This document shows positions 9,081 through 16,271 of a stretch of 54,615 nt of DNA, piece after piece. The translations under genes were made by a program, and so were the position numbers. Source of the DNA: Akkermansia muciniphila (lineage in GTDB: Bacteria; Verrucomicrobiota; Verrucomicrobiia; Verrucomicrobiales; V1-33); the NCBI GenBank assembly GCA_943333275.1, contig CALQSQ010000033.1, positions 1-54,615 on the forward strand. The letters run 5' to 3'. The notes under the pieces are model-generated. The model worked only from the letters and a program-made list of their open reading frames with translations, was not told where the DNA came from and searched no databases. Within the stretch, counting starts at the first letter, position 1; each line of letters begins with the position of its first letter.

Positions 9081-9311
9081 ATGAGCTATTTGACGCTGGA
9101 AGTCGAGATCAACCACGGCCACGTGGTTGCGAAAGAACCCGGGCGGCTGCCGGAAAAAGGTAGCGGCTTGCTCACTATTCTTCAATCCGACGAGAACGGC
9201 CTGCCAGGTCTCCCCGCGCTGCAAGCCCTGGATGCCTTGCAAAAGCACCTCCATCTCGATGAGCAGAAGGCCACTGAGTGGATGAGCACCGTTCGTGAGG
9301 CAAGACGCTGA
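9081..9311 (+). CDS. Probable antitoxin of a VapBC-like pair
   Basis: This is a small 76-residue protein encoded 18 bases upstream of the PIN-domain toxin. The N-terminal part (MSYLTLEVEINHGHVV) is beta-strand-like and the C-terminal part is helical and charged, ending WMSTVREARR, as expected for an antitoxin with an N-terminal DNA-binding or dimerisation part and a C-terminal toxin-neutralising helix. The sequence is not a classic AbrB or RHH antitoxin that I can recognise, so the role rests on its position and size. Such antitoxins usually bind the shared promoter and repress it; no operator could be defined by eye. Confidence 0.7.
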   Translation: MSYLTLEVEINHGHVVAKEPGRLPEKGSGLLTILQSDENGLPGLPALQALDALQKHLHLDEQKATEWMSTVREARR

Positions 9312-9329
9312 CAGACATTTTCGCACGGC

Positions 9330-9701
9330 ATGATCCATCTTGACACCAACTTCCTCATTCAAATTTCGCTGTCCGGTTCGGCTGCCCATAAGCATTTCGC
9401 CCGATGGGCCACCGCTCAGGAGACGGTCAACGTCAGCACCATCGCGTGGGCGGAGTTTCTGTGCGGGCCGATGGATGCCACTGCCGACGCGCTCGCACGC
9501 CAGGTCTTTCCCCAGCCCGAGCCGTTCCTCCCCGCCGATGCCACGCTCGCCGCGAGTCTGTTTAATGAGACCGGCCGTCGCTCCCGCAGCCTGGCGGATT
9601 GCATGATTGCCGCAGTGGCGATGCGCTGCGGCGCAAAGCTTGCAACCCTCAACACTGGTGATTTCCAACCGCTCACCAGTCATGGTTTGATTTTGGCTTG
9701 A
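9330..9701 (+). CDS. PIN-domain (VapC-like) ribonuclease toxin
   Basis: This 123-residue protein is the usual length for VapC toxins. The acidic metal-binding residues of the PIN nuclease are in place: Asp in MIHLDTNFLI (residue 5), Glu in WAEFLCG (about 42), Asp in SLADCMIAA (about 89) and Asp near the end in NTGDFQPL. The family cleaves tRNA or rRNA with Mg or Mn ions and is held inactive by the antitoxin encoded just upstream. The pair lies between two copies of a ~200-base repeat, consistent with recent acquisition or with a rearrangement at this point. Confidence 0.88.
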   Translation: MIHLDTNFLIQISLSGSAAHKHFARWATAQETVNVSTIAWAEFLCGPMDATADALARQVFPQPEPFLPADATLAASLFNETGRRSRSLADCMIAAVAMRCGAKLATLNTGDFQPLTSHGLILA

Positions 9702-9883
9702 GGTTGCGGCAAAGCACGAGACAGACTTCTTCGTCAGATACCCTCTCGCGGCGCGTGTGCTTATGATGGTCAGCGCGGCGAAGTGCCTATCCCTCTCCGT
9801 CGAACCGCCCGATCTGAAATGGCCAGTCCCGCCAGGAGGGCGCTGCCCAGAGGAGGAAACGAAGCGCCCACAAATGAGCGGGG

Positions 9884-10085
9884 CGCGAAGTCCGCTGGGG
9901 GGGGAACAGACCAGCGATGAGATGATGATTGGCTACGTCGAGTTTTATCAGGATGAATCATCCCAACCCTAGTTGAAAACGGGGCTGAACTGCGACGCCC
10001 CCTGGCTCGACGAGCCGGAAATGGCTTTTCTGGGCACATGGCGACCCTTTCATCAGGGGTTTGTGATTTCCACCTTGTAGAACTT
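9884..10085. repeat. Direct repeat copy B
   Basis: This is the second copy of 8767-8970. It begins at the equivalent GCGAAGTCCGCTGG and runs across the stop codon and spacer into the 3' end of the intact minus-strand gene at 10053. The G run in copy B has eight G against six in copy A, and downstream of about 9998 the copies have drifted. Which copy is original cannot be told from sequence alone, but copy A is attached to the full monooxygenase-like gene and copy B to the full minus-strand gene. Confidence 0.85.
9904..9972 (+). pseudogene. Duplicated C-terminal fragment of the monooxygenase-like gene
   Basis: This stretch encodes EQTSDEMMIGYVEFYQDES and the stop exactly as at the end of the gene ending at 8853, but there is no upstream coding context from that gene. 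The longer open frame beginning at 9757 is a chimera of unrelated spacer and this fragment and is not a credible gene. Confidence 0.75.
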
Positions 10086-10982
10086 CCGCTGTCCGGAGGT
10101 GTCTGGGTCGGTCACGGTGCGTTCGCTGCCGTTGTCGGTGAAGGTGGCGCCGCTCAGGGAGATCCAGCTGGTGGAGAGCAGGTTGGTGCTCGTTTTCACC
10201 GTGTAGGTGCGGTCCGGTAGCCGGGGGCTGAAAACGATGTGCGTCTGGCCGGGGTGCCCGGGCACGGGTTCCATCCGCCAGTGAAAGACAGACGCCGGGT
10301 CCGTGGGAATGAGTCCGGCGTCGAATTCAAATTTGTTGCTGAAGCCGTCCCGGTCCGCGTCCACTCCCGGCGCGGCGGCGGGGTTGTTCTGGCCGAAGTA
10401 TTGCACCTGCCAGGCGTCGTCGAGACCGTCGCTGGCGTAGGTGCCGAAGTTGTCAGGAATGCTGTTGAGCACGGTGAGTCCAAGGGTCCCGGTTGCTCCG
10501 GCATAGACGCCCTGGGCGGTGGCGGCGGTGTTTTGGTAAACTACTCCCGCCGTTGCGAGTCCGCTGGCATTGATGGCCAGCGGACCGAGGGGAACACTCC
10601 ACGTGATGCTGGCGGCGGACACGGCCAGCAGGCTGAGGTCATCCAGCGTCTGCCAGGCGGTGAGCTGATCGGTGCTCGTTTCGTTCACAGTGGGCGTGGC
10701 GGATGTGAGCGTCAGGCCGGTCACGTCGTAGAGCTGGCCCACGTAGCCGTGCTTGGCGGTCTCGGCGGGGGCAGCCACGGTGGAAATGCCCACAATGCCA
10801 CCAACGCTGCCGTCGTTGGTGTAGGAGGTGCTCGTGGCGCGTTTGCCGCCGCTGTCGGCGGTGTCAGTCACGACGTTGTAGTTCGTGCTGCTGCGCGGGC
10901 CGGCGTGGGTGGTAACCACGCCCAGCAACAGCAGAATGGGCAGGGCGATGGAACTGAATATTGCATTGGAGTGCTTTTTCAT
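10053..10982 (-). CDS. Secreted protein with EF-hand-like/thrombospondin-type-3-like loop; last gene of the DGR strand
   Basis: The protein has 309 residues. A clear signal peptide ([20 protein letters not shown] with Ala-Gly cleavage near residue 28) is followed by Ser/Thr/Gly-rich beta structure. A calcium-loop-like DADRDGFSNKFEFD lies near residue 200, in the context DGLDDAWQVQYFGQNNP that is frequent before such loops in Verrucomicrobia surface proteins. The C-terminal ~85 residues form a beta domain ending GQRKFYKVEITNP. The start codon overlaps the stop of the reverse-transcriptase frame as ATGA, so it could be translated by coupling as the last gene of the DGR transcript. No lectin fold or variable repeat is present in it. 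The function is unknown; an exported or cell-surface location is inferred. Confidence 0.75.
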   Translation of the reverse strand: MKKHSNAIFSSIALPILLLLGVVTTHAGPRSSTNYNVVTDTADSGGKRATSTSYTNDGSVGGIVGISTVAAPAETAKHGYVGQLYDVTGLTLTSATPTVNETSTDQLTAWQTLDDLSLLAVSAASITWSVPLGPLAINASGLATAGVVYQNTAATAQGVYAGATGTLGLTVLNSIPDNFGTYASDGLDDAWQVQYFGQNNPAAAPGVDADRDGFSNKFEFDAGLIPTDPASVFHWRMEPVPGHPGQTHIVFSPRLPDRTYTVKTSTNLLSTSWISLSGATFTDNGSERTVTDPDTSGQRKFYKVEITNP

Positions 10983-12289
10983 GGGATGGCTATAGTAGAG
11001 TTGGTTGTTGGAAAAGGAAAGCCCGGAGCTTTCGCGCAGTGCTCTGCGCTACTCACACCGGACTCTTGTTCTTGCTCTTCGCCCCAGACCATGAGGTCCG
11101 GGGACGGGACGGTGGCCGGGTCAGCCGGGGAGCCTTCCGACTTCCGGGTTGAGCTGGGGGCAAGACAGACCGGAAGCCAATGTTGTTGTTGGCATTGATC
11201 GGGTTGTTGTTGTTGCGTTTGGCACAGCGCGCGTTGTTCGCGTTGTTGTTCCAACTGCCGCCGCGGATCACGCGGTTGGAGCCCGTTGGCCTCCGCCCCA
11301 AATCTTTGCATGACGTTGCACCGGAAGCCCCGGCTGCGGCACGGCAGCGTGAAGGCGATTAGCGCTGTCATGCGCTGCTGCATCTGGAGTTCCGTCCACA
11401 CTCCCTCCATCCCCTCACGCTCATACGCGCGGAACTTTCGCACAAAGCGCCGCTTGCTCCGTCGCGTCAGGCGCAGTGCGTGGGGAAAGAGCCGGTAGCC
11501 GAGGAAATCCATCCCGCGCTCCGTCCGGTTCAGCATCACGTTGGGTTTCAGCTCCAGCCGCAGTTCCGCCGCGAGGAACGCTTCCACCTTCAGCCATACC
11601 TCGCGCAGCTCGGCGGCGGTCGCACCCCAGACCACGAAGTCATCCATGTAGCGCACGTAGCAGCGGCGCTGGAGGTGCTCCTTGATACACCGGTCCAGCG
11701 GAGCGAGGTAAAAATTGGCAAAATGCTGCGAGGTCAGATTGCCGATGGGCACGCCCCGGCCCGGAGCCGTCTGGTAGCTGGCGAGGATGCGATCGAACAC
11801 CTCCAGCACGCCCGCGTCCTTGAACTTCCGCCGCAGCAGCCCGCTCAGCACGCTCTGGTCGATGGAGTCGAAATACTTGCGGATGTCCATCTTCAGGGAC
11901 CAGCCGTGCTGCCGTGCGTAGGAGGCGGCGCGCCGCACCGCCGCCTGCGCGCCCATGCCCTTGCGGCAGGCGTAGCTGTCAAAGATGGCCGCGCGTTCCA
12001 GCACCGGCTCGCACACATTCATCAGCGCGTGATGCAGCACCCGCTCGCGGAAGCTGGCCGCGCAGATGATCCGCTCCTTCGGATCGTAAATGGTGAAGCT
12101 GTGGTAGTCGCCGATGACCACACGCCCGCTCAGCAGTTCCGCGCGCAGAGTCGCGAGATTGTCATCCAGCTTCTCCTGAAAAGCGCGGCAGTCCGTCTTG
12201 GCGCGTTTGCTTTTGGCGGCTTTCCAAAAGGCCAGCCGCAGGTTGGCCGGGTCGGCGATGGCGTCCATGAGTTGTCCGTGGCGTTTCAT
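10979..12289 (-). CDS. DGR-type reverse transcriptase
   Basis: The protein has 436 residues from an ATG that overlaps the HRDC gene stop (ATGA). Reverse-transcriptase motifs are in order: the first catalytic Asp in [13 protein letters not shown] (134-144), [16 protein letters not shown] (179-194), where IGNLTSQ is the [ILV]GxxxSQ form diagnostic of DGR enzymes, and the catalytic [12 protein letters not shown] (211-222). The MDFLGYRL segment follows near 260. The enzyme copies a transcript of the template repeat, misincorporating at adenines, and the cDNA replaces the variable repeat in the target gene. The conserved domain ends near residue 330. Beyond that the frame runs through the template repeat, where AAC repeats are read as Gln, and on to a stop overlapping the next gene; whether this Gln-rich tail is made is uncertain. 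Confidence 0.95.
   Translation of the reverse strand: MKRHGQLMDAIADPANLRLAFWKAAKSKRAKTDCRAFQEKLDDNLATLRAELLSGRVVIGDYHSFTIYDPKERIICAASFRERVLHHALMNVCEPVLERAAIFDSYACRKGMGAQAAVRRAASYARQHGWSLKMDIRKYFDSIDQSVLSGLLRRKFKDAGVLEVFDRILASYQTAPGRGVPIGNLTSQHFANFYLAPLDRCIKEHLQRRCYVRYMDDFVVWGATAAELREVWLKVEAFLAAELRLELKPNVMLNRTERGMDFLGYRLFPHALRLTRRSKRRFVRKFRAYEREGMEGVWTELQMQQRMTALIAFTLPCRSRGFRCNVMQRFGAEANGLQPRDPRRQLEQQREQRALCQTQQQQPDQCQQQHWLPVCLAPSSTRKSEGSPADPATVPSPDLMVWGEEQEQESGVSSAEHCAKAPGFPFPTTNSTIAIP
11154..11288 (-). repeat. DGR template repeat (TR)
   Basis: This 135-base segment is homologous to the variable repeat at 12951-13084. Read on the minus strand in the target frame it encodes [20 protein letters not shown] and then more Asn codons up to [10 protein letters not shown], so nearly every variable position is an AAC codon. 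Such codons let adenine mutagenesis reach many residues while avoiding stops. It differs from the variable repeat only at template adenines. It lies within the 3' part of the reverse-transcriptase open frame, in a different frame. Confidence 0.96.
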
Positions 12290-12759
12290 GGTGTCGTTGA
12301 TGTAGATGGATCGGCCAGCAGCCGCAGCAGCGCCTCGGCGTATTTGTCCACGCGCGCATCGCCCACGCCTTCGATCTCCTTCAGGCACGCCTTGGTGGTG
12401 ATCTTCCTCTGCACCATCTGGGCGAGCTGCCCGTTGGTCAGCACCGCATAGACCGGCACACCTTCCTTCTCGGCGGTGACCTTCCGCCAGTCGCGCAAGC
12501 GGCTGAAGACCTCAAACTCCTCAGGCTTGAGTACCTCCTTGTAATCCACCTTCGGCACCTTCTGGCCGGAACCCGTGCCTCCCGTCACCGCAGCGGTGCC
12601 GTCCAGATACTCCACGCAGAAGGTCCAGAACGAGTTTTCCCCGTCCGCCACGAATTCCTTCTTCACTGCCAGCACGCGATGCCCGCGCAGAAACCCGTTC
12701 ATCTCGGCTTCCGCCTCGCTGACGTTCTTGATCGGGATTACAAACAGTTTCAGTTGCAT
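12286..12759 (-). CDS. HRDC-domain DGR accessory protein
   Basis: The protein has 157 residues. The N-terminal ~50 residues (MQLKLFVIPIKNVSEAEAEM to the FWTFCVEYLD strand) are a small alpha/beta segment. The C-terminal ~80 residues form an HRDC (helicase and RNaseD C-terminal) domain, with EVFSRLRDWRKVTAEKEGVP, VYAVLTNGQLAQM and LKEIEGVGDARVDKYAEALL as its helices. HRDC domains bind nucleic acid, and HRDC-containing accessory proteins are known to replace the Avd protein in some diversity-generating retroelements. The stop codon overlaps the reverse-transcriptase start as ATGA, so the two are likely translated together. A role in presenting the template RNA or target DNA to the polymerase is inferred. 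Confidence 0.88.
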   Translation of the reverse strand: MQLKLFVIPIKNVSEAEAEMNGFLRGHRVLAVKKEFVADGENSFWTFCVEYLDGTAAVTGGTGSGQKVPKVDYKEVLKPEEFEVFSRLRDWRKVTAEKEGVPVYAVLTNGQLAQMVQRKITTKACLKEIEGVGDARVDKYAEALLRLLADPSTSTTP

Positions 12760-12920
12760 CGGGGTTCTGCAGGGTCTCGTCGGGTTTCAAAAAATAAATT
12801 CGACCGCTGCGCGGCATTCTTTTTCGTGGTTCGTAAATTCAATTTCAATTCACCGCTCCGTGGCCCGCACAGGTCAAACTCCGCTTCGTCCCTCGCTCCG
12901 ATTCGACCCGTGCTTGGCCA

Positions 12921-14357
12921 CTACGCTCTGCTGTTCTGCTCATGGCTGACCTGGGGGCAAGACAGACCGGAAGCCAATGCTGCCGTCGGCACCGAACGGG
13001 TCGCCGTTGCCGCGTAGGCACAGCGCGCGCCGATCGCGTCGACGTCCCAACTGCCGCCGCGGATCACGCGGCCGGAGCCCGTTGCGGCACCATGCGGATC
13101 AGTACCTCCGGCATACGGCGTCCCATACCAATCCCAACACCACTCAAACACATTCCCAGCCATGTCGTTCAACCCATATCCATTCGCCGCAAACGTGCCC
13201 ACAGCACTCGTCGCAGGCGACGTTCCCCCGACACTCCCAACCGCGTTGTAGCCGTTCGGTCCCAAATCGTAGGCATCTCTGGCGGTATCGCCGTAGTAGT
13301 TCGCCAAATTCTGCGTGATCGTGTTGCCCCACGGAAACCGCTGCCCGGTCCGCCCCCCTCGCGCCGCCTTCTCCCACTCCGCTTCCGTCGGCAGCCGATA
13401 CCCGTTCGCCGTCCACTTCGCCTGCGTGTTGGTCACGTTCACGTTCCCCGTCTTGTAGATCGTCGTCTGCGCATCGTTCGTGTAATACACCGGCGTCTTC
13501 CCCGCCTGCTCGCTGCGCGCATTGCACCACTTCACCACGTCATACCAGCTCACCGTCTGCACCGGATGGTTCGGCCCTTTGCCCGCTCCAGCGGCGAAAG
13601 CATAGCCGTTGCTCGTGGCCCAATAATACACCGACTGCCATTGGCTCAGCGTCACCTCGTTCACGTCCATGTAAAACGCCGACACCGTCGCACTGATGGG
13701 CGCGGCGTTCGTGATGTCCGTGTCGGCAGCAACGCTGTTCCCCAGCGTGAAGACCCCCGCAGGGATGAGCACCATGCCGGGCGGGGGCGTGGCGGTGACG
13801 CCAGGGATGTTCCCGCTGGCATCGCGTTTGACGATGGTGTTCGGCGCGTTCGCCGTGGTCGCCGCATTGGCGAGGTTGGCCCCGCTGGCGACATCGGACG
13901 CGCTCACTCCACCCACCGTGCCCGCCACCATCGCATAGCCCACCGCCGCGAGGCGCTGGTCGGGCGTGAGGAGCTGGAAGCCGTTCGTGCCGTTGTTGAA
14001 CCACACCCGCAGGCGCACGTCAGAGTTGGCGAAGACGGTGTTCGGAATCGCCGTCATGTTCGCCAGCGTGGTGTCGCCGAGCAGCACCGAGTAGAGCCCC
14101 TTCGTGACGGTGAGAGTGACCGCTGCCGTGGGCTGCGAGCCGGCGGTGCTAGTGCCGTCATTGCTCCAGTAGGTGGTGGTGCCGGAGGCATCGACGAGGG
14201 CAAACTTGAACGAACCGGAGCCGTCGAAGTTCGTGGTGCCCACGGCGACGCGCCCCTGGTAGTTGATCATCTGCGGCACCTGCGCCTGAGCAGGGACGCC
14301 AAGGATCGCCAGGAGGGCGAGCAGAATGAGGGAGAGGGTGGTGGTGTTTGGTTTCAT
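12921..14357 (-). CDS. DGR target: secreted SUMF1/formylglycine-generating-enzyme-fold protein
   Basis: The protein has 478 residues from the ATG that begins a signal peptide (MKPNTTTLSLILLALLAILG, cleavage after AQA at about 25). Residues 28-145 are a beta-rich module (INYQGRVAV ... LLTPDQRLAAVGYAMVA) found at the front of many verrucomicrobial surface proteins. Residues 190-445 are an FGE-sulfatase domain: PPPGMVLIPAGVFTLGN, FYMDVNEVTLSQW, VSWYDVVKWCNARSE, YRLPTEAEWEKAARGG, GNVFEWCWDWYG and RVIRGGSW. In DGRs this C-type-lectin-like fold displays variable residues near its C-terminus and binds ligands. The variable repeat covers the last ~50 codons. One base is missing there relative to the template, so the last ~30 residues are out of the usual frame; with the base restored the protein would end in [12 protein letters not shown] (472 residues). 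Confidence 0.93.
   Translation of the reverse strand: MKPNTTTLSLILLALLAILGVPAQAQVPQMINYQGRVAVGTTNFDGSGSFKFALVDASGTTTYWSNDGTSTAGSQPTAAVTLTVTKGLYSVLLGDTTLANMTAIPNTVFANSDVRLRVWFNNGTNGFQLLTPDQRLAAVGYAMVAGTVGGVSASDVASGANLANAATTANAPNTIVKRDASGNIPGVTATPPPGMVLIPAGVFTLGNSVAADTDITNAAPISATVSAFYMDVNEVTLSQWQSVYYWATSNGYAFAAGAGKGPNHPVQTVSWYDVVKWCNARSEQAGKTPVYYTNDAQTTIYKTGNVNVTNTQAKWTANGYRLPTEAEWEKAARGGRTGQRFPWGNTITQNLANYYGDTARDAYDLGPNGYNAVGSVGGTSPATSAVGTFAANGYGLNDMAGNVFEWCWDWYGTPYAGGTDPHGAATGSGRVIRGGSWDVDAIGARCAYAATATRSVPTAALASGLSCPQVSHEQNSRA
12951..13084 (-). repeat. DGR variable repeat (VR) in the target gene
   Basis: This 134-base segment is homologous to the template repeat. By codon alignment I count 22 substitutions, all at template adenines (18 A>G and 4 A>T), and one deleted base where the template AAA codon reads TA on the minus strand (13015-13016). 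Codons without adenine are unchanged, and both flanks are identical out to CAACGGGCTC on one side and TTGCCCCCAG on the other. Confidence 0.96.
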
Positions 14358-14646
14358 TTTCTGTTTGGTTTCATTTTCAGAGTGGTGGAGAATCGCGAAT
14401 TGTACCCGAGGGCTAACCCATTTCCGCCCTCTCGTCAACCCGGCCCGCTAGTGGCGCGAGGATTCCACATCTTTGGCAATTACCGCATCCGCATCCTTTT
14501 CTTTGGCTGGCGGTCGGCTGTCCACTGGATAGCCTTGCGACCAGGCCCTTCCTTCGGCGTCGATGCGGATGACAAAGGCACCTTGGGTTCGGCTTGCATG
14601 ATGCCCAATGATGCAGCACCTTCCCCAAGTCGGAACTCGCTCCAAC
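14358..14646. promoter_or_regulatory. Divergent intergenic region upstream of the DGR target and the DUF3482 GTPase
   Basis: The region holds no credible gene. On the minus strand a TACAAT hexamer (14398-14403) lies about 40 bases before the target start and could serve as a -10 element, without a convincing -35 box. A short AAATGAAACC repeat lies next to the start. No operator-like palindrome was found by eye. Confidence 0.3.
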
Positions 14647-16179
14647 ATGGCCGCACCCACTTCCACAACGCCCCCGAACGCACCCCGTGCCGTCCGCTCC
14701 AGTCGAACGGCCCATGAGGTTGCCGCAGCGACGAGCCGCATTTGCCTGAGCCTTATTTCCCACACCAATGTGGGCAAGACCACCCTCGCCCGCACGCTGC
14801 TGCGCAGGGATGTCGGGCAGGTCATGGATGAGGAGCATGTTACCGATATCTCCGAAGCCTATCCCATGCTCGAACTGCCAACGGGCGAGCGCCTGCTGCT
14901 CTGGGACACGCCGGGCTTTGGCAATACCGCCTCCCTCGTCAAGCGGCTCCAGCGCTCCTCGCAGCCCATCCGATCCTTCATTCTCGAAACCTGGGACCGT
15001 TTCCGCAACCGCGCTCTCTGGTGCAGCCAGCAGGCCGTGCGCAATGTGCAGGAGGAGGCGGACATCGTGCTTTATCTGGTGGATGCCTCACAGAAGCCCG
15101 GCGACTCGGCTTTCGTCCCCATGGAAATGGAAATCCTGCAATGGATCGGCAAGCCGGTCATCGTGCTGCTCAATCAGCTCGGTCCACCCAAACTCCCGCT
15201 GGCAGAAGAGTTGGACATCGAGGAATGGAAACTCAGTCTGCGCTCCTATCCCGTGGTCCGGCAGATCCTGGGTCTGGACGCCTTCGCCCGCTGCTGGGTC
15301 CATGAACATGTCCTGCTGGAAATGATCACTCCGCTGCTGCCAGCCTCCCGGCAGCCGCTTTACGAATCGTTGGTCCAAGCCTGGCTGCTGAAATCACGCC
15401 GGATCTTTGAACAAAGCATCCACCTGCTTTCTCAACAGCTTGCGACTTCCCTCTGCGACCGCGTGACCGTGTCCAAGGAGGGCATCCTCCAGAAACTTGG
15501 CGTGGGGCGCAAATCACTCAACGAGGAAATGGACACCGCCCGGGAACATCTCAGCGAAAACCTCGCAACCCGCAGCGTGAGTTCCTCCAACGAACTCATC
15601 CTCCTCCATGAACTCACGGGCCAGCGGCGCGAACATTTGGAAATGACCCGTGCGGAAAATTTCCTGATGCCCCAGCAGGTGAACGAAAGCCTCTGGTCGG
15701 CCGTCGGCGGCATTCTCAGCGGCGCGGCCGTCGGTGTGGCCACGGACATCAAGGCCGGCGGCATGACCTTCGGCGGCGGCACCATCCTCGGAATTTTCGC
15801 GGGCGGGGCTGGCTCCTATCTTCTGGCCAAGGGCTACAATTTGACACGCGGAGGCAAGGATTTCGTGCGCTGGACGCTGGAGCATTTCATCGCCCAGGTT
15901 GAAACCTCCCTGCTCTTTTATTTGGCCGTCAGCCACTGGGGCCGGGGCCGGGGAGATTGGGCGGATGCCGACCACCCCCCTCACTGGCGCGACAAAGTAC
16001 ACACGGTTGTGGAAAGTTACCGCAAGCCGCTGGAACGCCTCTGGACCACGGCCGGTCAGCCCGACGCCACCCCGGAAATCCTCCTGCCGGAAATCGCTCA
16101 AGTGCTCACCCCCGCGACGCTCGATTTGTTGAAATCGCTCTATCCGCAGGCCCCGGATGTCTTTACCCTTTCAGACTAA
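14647..16179 (+). CDS. GTPase with DUF3482-type C-terminal domain
   Basis: The protein has 510 residues if started at the ATG at 14647; an in-frame ATG at 14608 would add 13 residues without a better ribosome site. A TrmE/Era-like GTPase domain occupies the N-terminal ~210 residues: P-loop SLISHTNVGKTTLART, a conserved Thr in EEHVTDISEAYPM, the G3 motif WDTPGFGN, and LLNQLGPP in place of a canonical NKxD. The C-terminal half (about 240-500) is helical with a Gly-rich hydrophobic hairpin (WSAVGGILSGAAVGVATD and TILGIFAGGAGSYLLAKG), typical of DUF3482 proteins, which are often paired with a DUF2868 membrane protein. No DUF2868 gene is adjacent here. Membrane association of the hairpin is likely; the cellular role of the family is not established. 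Confidence 0.82.
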   Translation: MAAPTSTTPPNAPRAVRSSRTAHEVAAATSRICLSLISHTNVGKTTLARTLLRRDVGQVMDEEHVTDISEAYPMLELPTGERLLLWDTPGFGNTASLVKRLQRSSQPIRSFILETWDRFRNRALWCSQQAVRNVQEEADIVLYLVDASQKPGDSAFVPMEMEILQWIGKPVIVLLNQLGPPKLPLAEELDIEEWKLSLRSYPVVRQILGLDAFARCWVHEHVLLEMITPLLPASRQPLYESLVQAWLLKSRRIFEQSIHLLSQQLATSLCDRVTVSKEGILQKLGVGRKSLNEEMDTAREHLSENLATRSVSSSNELILLHELTGQRREHLEMTRAENFLMPQQVNESLWSAVGGILSGAAVGVATDIKAGGMTFGGGTILGIFAGGAGSYLLAKGYNLTRGGKDFVRWTLEHFIAQVETSLLFYLAVSHWGRGRGDWADADHPPHWRDKVHTVVESYRKPLERLWTTAGQPDATPEILLPEIAQVLTPATLDLLKSLYPQAPDVFTLSD

Positions 16180-16271
16180 GGGACTTGCTGAGCCCGATCC
16201 GAATCGTGGATAATTATGGTAAATTATGAAATTTTTATTCGTCAGGTCGCAATCCTGCGATACGTTAGCGC

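Noticed and set aside
9757..9972. 71-codon open frame between the toxin and repeat copy B
   Set aside because: Its second half is a duplicated gene end and its first half has no similarity; it is a chimera formed by the duplication.
11178..11254. GTT/AAC tract as a simple microsatellite
   Set aside because: The tract is interrupted by conserved codons and aligns codon by codon with the variable repeat, so it is the DGR template.
10979..12289. Reverse transcriptase as part of a group II intron or retron
   Set aside because: No maturase or endonuclease domain and no intron or msr-msd structure were seen; the IGNLTSQ motif and the adjacent template and variable repeats fit a DGR instead.
12942..14717. 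Long plus-strand open frame of about 590 codons
   Set aside because: It is antisense to the DGR target, is extremely Arg/His-rich and has no recognisable motif; it is a GC-bias shadow.
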